DNA of 64,000 nt, taken from positions 64,001 to 128,000 of the forward strand of contig JAQGDQ010000298.1 of assembly GCA_030141605.1 (NCBI GenBank). The letters run 5' to 3'. This DNA is from Tubiluchus corallicola. Taxonomy: Eukaryota; Priapulida; Priapulimorpha; Priapulimorphida; Tubiluchidae. This document shows, in pieces, positions 46,100-58,000 of this stretch; position 1 is the first letter of the stretch, and every line of letters starts with the position of its first letter. The translations under genes and the position numbers were made by a program. The notes beneath the pieces are model-generated. The model did not search any database and was not told where the DNA came from. It saw only the letters and a list, made by a program, of their open reading frames with translations.

Positions 46100-49000
46100 T
46101 TAGAAATCTGTGACACCATGCGATGCGTTTGTCCACTGTGGGGCACCGCCGACAGGTTGTGCCGGGCCCGTTCGTGGCGGCCATGTTGCCTGCCTGCCGG
46201 GTGACACCTGAGTGTGAATAACAGTGCCTTGTTGCTGATGCTGCTGCTGCTGTCTCCATGGTGCTCCTCCTCCCTATTAAAATAATAAAAACAAACCTTA
46301 AGCAATAAGTCATAACTACTTATGAAATAAGTTAAAAGAAAAACAAAAAAAAACAGAAAAATTTTATTTCACTACAGTTAAACCTCGTTATACTACCACC
46401 CCTTCCCCCTGATAACGCCAGCCTCATCATAATGCCAACTATTGCCGCGTCCCGATTTCCACAAAAAAATTATATTAAATATAGGGAATACCGGCAACCT
46501 CGCCTACAGCCATCCGCCAACGTATCTGCAGTGCCAAAGGTCTGTTTTGCATACCAAATTTACCCTGTCATAACACCAGCCAAAATAAAGTACAATGCAT
46601 TGTTGCCGAAAAACAGCCATTGTGTTGCAAAAACAACGACCTCTGAACAGAAAAAACAGCCATTGTGTTGCAAAAACAATGATCTCTGAACAGAATGCTA
46701 GGTTTGGAACGTGGGTGGACTGCATGGGTGCATAATGCTAGGTTGGGAACGTGGGTGGACTGCATGGGTGCATAATGCTAGGTTGGGAACGTGGGTGGAC
46801 TGCATGGGTGCATAATGCTAGGTTGGGAACGTGGGTGGGCTGCATGGGTGCATAATGCTAGGTTGGGAACGTGGGTGGACTGCATGGGTGGATAATGCTA
46901 GGTTGGGAACGTGGGTGGACTGCATGGGTGCATAATGCTAGGTTGGGAACGTGGGTGGACTGCATGGGTGCATAATGCTAGGTTGGGAACGTGGGTGGGC
47001 TGCATGGGTGCATAATGCTAGGTTGGGAACGTGGGTGGACTGCATGAGTGCATAATGCTAGGTGGGGAACGTGGGTGGACTGCATGGGTGCATAATGCTA
47101 GGTTGGTAACGTGGGTGGACTGCATGGGTGCATAATGCTAGGTTGGGAACGTGGGTGGGCTGCATGGGTGCATAATGCTAGGTTGGGAACGTGGGTGGAC
47201 TGCATGGGTGCATAATGCTAGGTTGGTAACGTGGGTGGACTGCATGGGTGCATAATGCTAGGTTGGGAACGTGGGTGGGCTGCATGGGTGGATAATGCTA
47301 GGTTGGGAACGTGGGTGGACTGCATGGGTGTATAATGCTAGGTTGGGAACGTGGGTGGGCTGCATGGGTGCATAATGCTAGGTTGGGAACGTGGGTGGGC
47401 TGCATGGGTGGATAATGCTAGGTTGGGAACGTGGGTGGACTGCATGGGTGTATAATGCTAGGTTGGGAACGTGGGTGGGCTGCATGGGTGCATAATGCTA
47501 GGTTGGGAACGTGGGTGGACTGCATGGGTGCATAATGCTAGGTTGGGAACGTGGGTGGGCTGCATGGGTGCATATGTCTCTTATCAAGAGACAGCAATAT
47601 TGTCCACCTGCATTAAAAAAATTTGTTAATGCTGCAAAAATGTACATATAACACATGTATTGTTGTGGGTATAATAATAATATACTATTTGTGACATATT
47701 AAAATTAACTAGGAAACAAAATATAGGCTACAGGCTGGAATGGCCTTGATATTTAATGAACCTCGCCCTACCGCCAAGCCCGCCATAGCGTGATACTCAA
47801 CTACGTGATACACTGTAGCCTAAACTGTATAAAAAGGTTTAGAAGTTACATGTTCAAATTTCTTCCTGGGATTTACTTGAAAGGTTCTTAAAAAACAAAT
47901 CAAATAATCAAATATCATGCTTCTTGCGGTGAACAATGAACCACGTGATTTCTTGTCAGTTGCCATTATGATTGTGTGGCACATTGACAATAGTACTGTT
48001 GTGATTGTATAATCTACAGTATAGCTTGCAAATAATCAAAACATGATGACATGCATTCTTTTGTACAACACGTGACGTGTGGCCAGCGGACTCAGCTTAA
48101 CACATAGCATCCTCTTACTCTTATACAGCTAGCATTACCTCGAGAGGCCGCTGGCACTAGTTTGGACTGCTGGCGGTACTTTCCAATTAAGCATACAAAT
48201 TAATTTGCTGGATGGCGGGTAACAGGGTATAACGGGGGTTACTTTTACATACGTTTGAATATAGCCATTTCGTTCCTGGCCACTTTGCAGGTGGTATAAC
48301 ATGGTTTGACTGTAGTAACTTTACCTTACAATAATACTATAGTTTAACATTACTGCGACTACCTCTCTTAATACCTTTGCTTGTACATGAGGTGGCATTG
48401 CACGAAATTTTGACAAAACTGTCGATAAAATTACACAGCTAAGTTTCTTATTTCAACCAGACAAATGTATTCCGTTCCAGAAATCTTTGAATCTCACACG
48501 TGTAATGCGATACCTCACACAAACCACATCAGACGCAAGGAAGGCTGTTAATGAACATGGCATTTATTTTTCTTACCGATGGCTGTTGTTGCACAGCGCC
48601 TCTCTTCCATGGCGGCTGAGAAGCCCCACTAGCTGGCCCACTCGTCGGCTGCTGTCGTACCCAAGATGGCTGCTGTGGTTGTTGTTGCTGCTGTGGCTGA
48701 AATTTTAATTATTCGTTTGTTCTATTAATAGTACTATTCACAACCTTCAAAGCTAAGATACTTTTTGGCAAATTATCCTTCTGTTTTAGGCACAGAGGAA
48801 TAAATCTGGATCGAGATTTTAAACTTATGAACTGCCATTGAAGATTCCTCTCACAAAAACACCTTCTCCTGAAAAGGTCTATGAACACAACAGTCTGTTA
48901 AGAAATCTCAAACATTTTCTCCTGAAAAAGTCTATGAGCACAACAGTCTTTTAAGAAGTCTCAAACATTTTCTCCTGAAAAGGTATATGAACACAACAGT

Positions 49001-52000
49001 CTTTTAAGAAGTCTCAAACATTTTCTCCTGAAAAGGTCTATGAACACAACAGTCTGTTAAGAAGTCTCAAACATTTTCTCCTGAAAAGGTCTATGAACAC
49101 AACAGTCTGTTAAGAAGTCTCAAACATTTTCTCCTGAAAAGGTCTATGAACACAACAGTCTTTTAAGAAATCTCAAACATTTTCTCCTGAAAAGGTCTAT
49201 GAGCACAACAGTCTGTTAAGAAGTCTCAAACATTTTCTCCTGAAAAGGTCTATGAGCACAACAGTCTGTTAAGAAGTCTCAAACACCTTCTCCTGAAAAG
49301 GTCTATGAACACAACAGTCTGTTAAGAAGTCTTAAACATTTTCTCCTGAAAAGGTCTATGAGCACAACAGTCTTTTAAGAAGTCTCAAACATTTTGTCCT
49401 GAAAGGTCTATGAGCACAACAGTCTGTTAAGAAGTCTCAAACATTTTCTCCTGAAAAGGTCTATGAACACAACAGTCTGTTAAGAAGTCTCAAACATTTT
49501 CTTCTGAAAAGGTCTATGAGCACAACAGCCTGTTAATAAGTCTCAAACATTTTCTCCTGAAAAGGTCTATGAGCACAACAGTCTGTTAAGAAGTCTCAAA
49601 CATTTTCTCCTGAAAAGGTCTATGAGCACAACAGTTTTTAAGAAGTCTCAAACATTTTCTCCTGAAAAGGTCTATGAGCACAACAGTCTGTTAAGAAGTC
49701 TCAAACATTTTCTCCTGAAAAGGTCTATGAGCACAACAGTCTGTTAAGAAGTCTCAAACATTTTCTCCTGAAAAGGTCTATGAGCACAACAGTCTGTTAA
49801 GAAGTCTCAAACATTTTCTCCTGAAAGGTCTATGAGCACAACAGTCTGTTAAGAAGTTTCAAACATTTTCTCCTGAAAGGTCTATGAGCACAACAGTCTG
49901 TTAAGAAGTCTCAAACATTTTCTCCTGAAAAGGTCTATGAGCACAACAGTCTTTAAGAAGTCTCAAACATTTTCTCCTGAAAAGGTCTATGAGCACAACA
50001 GTTGTTAAGAAGTCTCAAACATTTTCTCCTGAAAGGTCTATGAGCACAACAGTCTGTTAAGAAGTTTCAAACATTTTCTCCTGAAAGGTCTATGAGCACA
50101 ACAGTCTGTTAAGAAGTCTCAAACATTTTCTCCTGAAAGGTCTATGAGCACAACAGTCTGTTAAGAAGTCTCAAACATTTTCTCCTGAAAAGGTCTATGA
50201 GCACAACAGTTTTTAAGAAGTCTCAAACATTTTCTCCTGAAAAGGTCTATGAGCACAACAGTCTGTTAAGAAGTCTCAAACATTTTCTCCTGAAAGGTCT
50301 ATGAGCACAACAGTCTGTTAAGAAGTCTCAAACATTTTCTCCTGAAAGGTCTATGAGCACAACAGTCTGTTAAGAAGTCTCAAACATTTTCTCCTGAAAA
50401 GGTCTATGAGCACAACAGTTTTTAAGAAGTCTCAAACATTTTCTCCTGAAAAGGTCTATGAGCACAACAGTCTGTTAAGAAGTCTCAAACATTTTCTCCT
50501 GAAAAGGTCTATGAGCACAACAGTCTGTTAAGAAGTCTCAAACATTTTCTCCTGAAAAGGTCTATGACACAACAGTCTTTTAAGAAGTCTCAAACATTTT
50601 CTCCTGAAAAGGTCTATGAGCACAACAGTCTGTTAAGAAGTCTCAAACATTTTCTCCTGAAAAGGTCTATGAACACAACAGTCTGTTAAGAAGTCTCAAA
50701 CATTTTCTCCTGAAAAGGTCTATGAGCACAACAGTCTGTTAAGAAGTCTCAAACATTTTCTCCTGAAAAGGTCTATGAGCACAACAGTCTGTTAAGAAGT
50801 CTCAAACATTTTCTCCTGAAAAGGTCTATGAGCACAACAGTTGTTAAGAAGTCTCAAACATTTTCTCCTGAAAAGGTCTATGAGCACAACAGTCTGTTAA
50901 GAAGTCTCAAACATTTTCTCCTGAAAAGGTCTATGAGCACAACAGTCTGTTAAGAAGTCTCAAACATTTTCTCCTGAAAGGTCTATGAGCACAACAGTCT
51001 GTTAAGAAGTTTCAAACATTTTCTCCTGAAAGGTCTATGAGCACAACAGTCTGTTAAGAAGTCTCAAACATTTTCTCCTGAAAAAGGTCTATGAGCACAA
51101 CAGTCTTTTAAGAAGTCTCAAACATTTTCTCCTGAAAAGGTCTATGAGCACAACAGTTTTTAAGAAGTCTCAAACATTTTCTCCTGAAAAGGTCTATGAG
51201 CACAACAGTCTGTTAAGAAGTCTCAAACATTTTCTCCTGAAAGGTCTATGAGCACAACAGTCTGTTAAGAAGTTTCAAACATTTTCTCCTGAAAGGTCTA
51301 TGAGCACAACAGTCTGTTAAGAAGTCTCAAACATTTTCTCCTGAAAAGGTCTATGAGCACAACAGTTTTTAAGAAGTCTCAAACATTTTCTCCTGAAAAG
51401 GTCTATGAACACAACAGTCTGTTAAGAAGTTTCAAACATTTTCTCCTGAAAAGGTCTATGAACACAACAGTCTGTTAAGAAGTCTCAAACATTTTCTCCT
51501 GAAAAGGTCTATGAACACAACAGTCTGTTAAGAAGTCTCAAACATTTTCTCCTGAAAAGGTCTATGAGCACAACAGTCTGTTAAGAAGTTTCAAACATTT
51601 TCTCCTGAAAAGGTCTATGAACACAACAGTCTGTTAAGAAGTCTCAAACATTTTCTCATGAAAAGGTCTATGAACACAACAGTCTGTTAAGAAGTCTCAA
51701 ACATTTTCTCCTGAAAAGGTCTATGAACACAACAGTCTTTTAAGAAATCTAAAACACCTTCTCCTGAAAAGGTCTATGAGCACAACAGTCTTTTAAGAAA
51801 TCTAAAACACCTTCTCCTGAAAAGGTCTATGAGCACAACAGTCTTTTAAGAAATCTAAAACACCTTCTCCTGAAAAGGTCTATGAGCACAACAGTCTTTT
51901 AAGAAATCTAAAACACCTTCTCCTGAAAAGGTCTATGAGTCCAACAGTCTTTTAAGAAATCTAAAACACCTTTACATTTGCCAGGAATTGTCAACACTAA

Positions 52001-55000
52001 CTAGTTGTAGACAAGTTGAAAACTGATTTCAAAAGATAAAGTAAAACTCTAATATAGTGTAAAATTTATTGAGCATTTAATCATAGAAATAAAGGATGCT
52101 AAGACACGTACTAAGTACTTTAGAATTAATTGTTAAATTTTGTCAGTAAAACTAGAGTACAAGCATTTATTACAACAACATAAAAGTTTTTCGGAAACAT
52201 TATGCCAGGAAATCCTGTTGAGTCAGCAGAGTGACTTTTTGAAGACATGAGATCCTGAATCACAAAAAATTAAAATAAGTGTAATATAGTGTCATTAAAA
52301 GTAATGCTGTACCTTCTGCCTCCAAGGAGCACCACCAGATGGAGCTTGCTGCTGTTGCTGTTGCTGCCACGATGGTGGTGGTGGTGCACTCTGCTGCACA
52401 GGAGATGGTTGCTGTGGTTTCCTCCAGGGGGCACCATCTTGCACTGGTGGTGAAATCGGACCAGCCTACGTTTACAGCGAAAACATTAACTTACCTATAA
52501 TTATAATTCTTACCAAAAGTTAAAAATATCGTAACTCAGTACAAGAGGCAATAGCGTGTTAGTTTAATGGTGCCATCTACATTTTATGAAACCTTAGCTA
52601 TACCAAAAACGCAATTTTAACTTTTGCTGACAACAGGAAGCAAAAAATTCATAGTGGCATCAGAAATACCACTGCAGTACTTCAAAATTGACAGATTTTT
52701 TTCAATAGACACTAAAAACACTATCATAGAGTTTTAATGCACGTAGGTATGCGCTAACAGTGCTGCAGTCAGGTGCTCTTAAAGTAATTAGGAGGATGAC
52801 TGACAGGAGCTGCTTTTGGGTTTACTTTAGGGAAAATTATGATTAAATTAATGATGCTAAAACTGTATGAATAAATTAACATAAAGCCTAGAAATTGTAA
52901 TCAAACTAGAGTACAATAACAAACTGCAATCGTTAAAATTATATAGGCAATAAAGAAAGTAAAATTTATACATTTATTTAAAACTATAAATCAATCACAT
53001 AAAAAAGTTGCATAATCTTAACAGTGGAACAAAGTAAACACAGGCAAGAGTACAGACGATTGCAGTTAGAAACTTCACAGGAATGGTGCGGTTTCCACGG
53101 TAACAGTACGTTACATCCGACATGGTAGTTGTGAGAGAACCATCTGGCATCGTGAGCAGAGACAGACACAGATGTGTTGTGGGCTGCTTACCTGCTTGCT
53201 TATATTATAGTTATATATCATCAAAACGTCACTTTATGCTCTGCCATTCGTAGTGAAATCAACAATTTCTCCGAGTCATGTTTATTTATAGGAATTCGGT
53301 AACTGGCTAATTTTGTAACTTTATTATCTTCCTAGATGCGTTTCATTGTATCAAGGGCTTCATCAGGGACCGTAAACGATTGAACATGAAGCCTTTAGTA
53401 GGGCGAAACACGTGTAGAGCAAAAATTGTATGTTTAATTCTTCGAACATGCAACAGATGGCAGTACTTGTTTGTTTTGATTACTAATTACCAGTGAAGTC
53501 TTGCTTGAAAGTTCATTTTTATGCACAGTAGTTTTACCTTACTTTACTATTTTTACTACTACACAATTAGTAAATTAGTAAAATCCTATTATTATAAGTC
53601 TAAATTAGTTTTTATCAACTTTCTTGCATAATGCAAGTAGTGCTGTCAGAATCCTGATCTCATACTGTCCAAGGAGTTGACGTATCAGTCACAAACAAGA
53701 TAATCACAATACCATTAATTCTATTAAAATCAAATCTCACATTCTCACAAAGTTTCAACACTTCAGTATCAACGCTGCCACAGTGACCGTAATGATTATT
53801 CTTACCTTTCCTGGCGGAGGGATGTAACCTTCAGTAGGTGGTGCACCCCTATGTGCCGTGGGCGGTGGGATGTAACCTTCTAGCGGAGGTGCACCTGGTT
53901 GCGGGACTAGACAAAATGAAAGGTTGAATTATCGTTACACAGTTTGTTTTAACAAAACGTCATGACACATGCAATAGTATATATCACAATATAATGGATA
54001 GCAAAACGGAACGAAACGAAATGACAAAGTATAACTGTTTAGGATTAAACCACTTTCGTCTGATACAACTGCGTATCAATTTAAACTCAAAAAAACTTTC
54101 AGTGGTCAAAGGCATACTAAGATAACTTGTGAAACACTAAATTTTGACTTGGAATGATAAAACTTTTTACTTGCACACAAATACAATGAAAGATTTTGAA
54201 AATGCTACTAGCTCGTACATTACTATTCTACGTTTGTAAAAGTTTTACATGCCAACCAACTCGCTAATAAAAAGATGCAGTCAACAAAAGAAATAAAAAG
54301 GCACACAGCCATGGCTTGAAAGTCGATACGTGTCAATGAAAATAAAAAATTTGAACGTGATAAAAATAAACATAAATATACATTACCTAAAACTAATTCC
54401 AAATCATTATTAACTAATTATTAAGGGTAAGAAATCCTTATTTTGTTTGGTATTTCATAAGGATACAAGAATAAAGAGCTTAGTAAACACTGAAAGTATC
54501 AAGACTTTTTCCAGTTGCGTTGCCTTTATGATGAACGAAAAACAACAAATTTACAGAACTTTATGGCATTTTTTACATTATCATGTTGTTAATAAATATG
54601 CCTTCCCTTCCTGCCTCGGATGATAAATGTTGCGTTTTCCAGTCTTCAATTAAGTATTTTTGCAATGTTTACATAACAACTTAATCCAGGGTGAATTTTG
54701 AAACGTTGTCAGGTTTACTCAGCAGTGAAAACTCCTTTGCAATTTGTATTTTACAATTTTAAAGCGTTTCAAGTAGGTCATAGTCATAGTCAGTGATGTA
54801 ATGTGTTAATTTAGGCAACAGCAATGGATTAGAAATAGGTATACTTATTTGATTTTCAATTTAGGGGAATTCTTTTCTCGATTGTAGAACATATTTTCAC
54901 TAATAAGGTGCGTTTTTTCATAGGCCGTAATGTACTGAATGGAGCAATGCTCAAATGTTTCTCAGTTATCCGTAATTATATTGGAAGGGATGTAAATGAA

Positions 55001-58000
55001 CTACTACTACAGTCAACCTCGGGTATAAGGTCCTCGCTTATAACGGACCACCGACACCGGTCCCGATTTTTCGTAATGTTTTTCCTTATAAAAATCTTCG
55101 TATATAAGGTACTCAGATATAACGGACTTCCGGTTATAAGGGATGATATCTTCAGGTCCCGAGTAATAGAAAGCCAGGTAAATTACCTCGCAAATAAGGG
55201 GGACCCTATGATCAAAAATTTTTTACATCCAAAAAAGCCTATGCCGAGACCCTGCGCGGGTCCGGACTGTATTCCCTTGAACTCGTCGTAGTATTCCTGT
55301 GGACCTCATTCGCCAGCGGGGGATCTAGTTTAACCCAGAAAAAGATGTCGAACTTTTTTGGAAACAAATGAATAACAAGCAAACTAGGAGCAAACTTGCT
55401 GATTAAGTCGGAGTAAAAATGTCCTAAAGACTCTGCATATTTGCATAAACATTATTAGCATAACTACCAGTAGTAAAATGGCTTGTAATTGGGATGAGTT
55501 TGAATAAACATCGATTTTTATGTTCAGTTCAAGACGATTTAATGTGTTTGCATTAAATTGGTATATTACATACATGGCGACAAACGGTTCATTGAGCATT
55601 AGGCTATCAGATGAGGTATATAGAGCTCGCAGGTTTAGATAACCCTCGGTCTGACTCAACTTTGGCTATAAGGGACATCGGATACAAGGGATGATTTTTT
55701 CCGGTCTGGAGGTGTCTCTTATATCCGAAGTTGACTGTACTACAGTTGCTTTACGTCCATCTTACAAACTGGATTCGATTTACTGAGTGTCAGAAATTCC
55801 GAAACTTTGTTTCATATATTATCACTGTAACTAATGGATACTAGCAAAGCTGTACAGTCTGTATCCATCATCATTTCTCAACACTTAGCTGATACGATTA
55901 TCTTCGAGAAAGGATTGTTCGTCGAGTTGTTTAATATTTCAAAATTTACTGTCAAGATAGTGCACACAATTGCAAGATTATGTCCAAAAATGAGTAAGAC
56001 GCAAGATTTATTCAAGATTTTTTTGAAAAGGTGGTTTATAACAAATAACTTGGTGACCAAAGTTATAGATATGCAATAATGAGTCTGGTCAGTAAACAGA
56101 GCCTCCAAAACAAATAGTGGTTTCATACGTCACATTACTCTGGATTTTTATCTCACTGACAAGCATTTCGAACTTGACTAACCTTAAAAAAATTATGTAC
56201 TAGTAAGTACTAGTGACAATGAATAGTAATGCTCTATTTGAGGCAATTTCGTGAAGGGTACATTCAGAAAATTAACAGCTGTTAATGTTAATCACTAAAA
56301 ACAATTTTCAGTAGTGATTTTAAGCACTTTCCTAACAGTGATCAATCACCTACACCCACCGATCTGATTCTGATCACACACACTTCATTGGGTAATCCAC
56401 AGATACGAAATAATGCATACAATACCTAAGCAAACCGGGAAGCAAAGCAAACAGTAAAACAAATAAGAGATACAACTGTTATAAAGAAACAGAACAAAAA
56501 GTGCTGAGTACCACAGAACAAAACAGATCTATTAGTGGATAATCTTAACACCACAAGCCGACATGCAAAACAGAAACATCTCCATAAAACTCAGACCACT
56601 AAGTGAACTTCTGTTTAAAAACCCCCGGTTAAAAAGCACTCAGTGACAATGGCAAACTGCAGTAGTGCAAACTAAACAATGTCAAAAGGGAGCGACCATT
56701 TGTTGTGCCTATGGTCAGGGCCTCATGGGGGAGGGGGATACTTCCTTGGGGCCTCACCTTCCAGGAGGGCTCGCGCTAAGGTAACATTTTTTCTTGCTTT
56801 ATGCTAACATACTGCCTCCTCTCTCCCTCTCTCTCTCTCTTGCCACATGCGCGCCGTTTGCCAGTATTGACAAGTATTAAGGACTGGTCTTGAGAATAAA
56901 GCAGTTTTTTTCAATTGTTCTTTCCTTTAACAACTGTAAAACTCCATATTTTCTCTTCGCAAATGCTTCTCCGGCATTCTCTAGCAGTTCAAAAATTTTC
57001 TGGGCGCCGACCATGGTGGCGCCCCCCCCCGGCGCTTCGACCCCCCCTCCCAGGGGGCCTCACACACCCCACTTCCCCGGGCCTAGCTTAGGCTGAAATA
57101 TGCCCTGCCTATGGTTTGGCAAAGTGAACATATAGTCATTTAAGACACTAATAGGATTGGACTACTGCATAAAATCCACTTGCCATATTTGGTAACAATG
57201 CAAATCAGTATTCAGTATCTGCTGAGGTACTGTACAATATGGTCACGAACCAACATAGGGCATATCATGAAATTATCGACAACACGTAGTTGCTGATACA
57301 AAAGTCGTTACAAGTCTTGCCCCAGTTTGTCTCTAATACTCCTGCTGGCTCAGGTAACCCCATTTTTGTGGCATTAGTTACTTGAAGCTTACAGCAAGTA
57401 ATTATTAGCATCCGTATTTGTGAGTTACTCTCTTGACAACGATCAAATTTAAACATGAATAGAACTGAGAATAAAAACAAGCATGGCGTCTAAACTGTTA
57501 TAAAATGATAAATTGCTTCCTCAATTCGCTATTATGTAACTTTGACCACACGTGTGGTGAGTAAAGATGTCAGCTAAGTGAATGACAGTTAATTACATGT
57601 GTTACCTTTATTTGCTCAAACAACATTGATAATATAATTTTGTAATGATGACTACTGTTATGCACCCTGAACCCAGTAACTGCCATTTCTATAAATTCCG
57701 CTTAGAAATGGAGTAACTCAGAAATGTCCGGAGTACAGCAAAGTGTGCACAGTGCAAAGGACCACACCAACAATGTGCTCAAGCAACACTGAGTTACTGT
57801 GGTATACTGTTATACTGTATACAGTACAAAATTATACTGTTGGTAAATGTATATGTGACTGACAGTAAAACTGCCTCTAGATCGTTTCATACTGCTTTCA
57901 GTTACTTAGCTCATCAAGAAAAAATGCAAACTGGGTAATGCGGGCTCCTAGGCCAATTAAATGATGGGATCTCCCTCAGGTGGAGCCACCCTCTAACTCA

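Noticed and set aside
46432-46765. Small frames near the 40-bp array
   Set aside because: They cover a transposon end and repeat units and show no domain.
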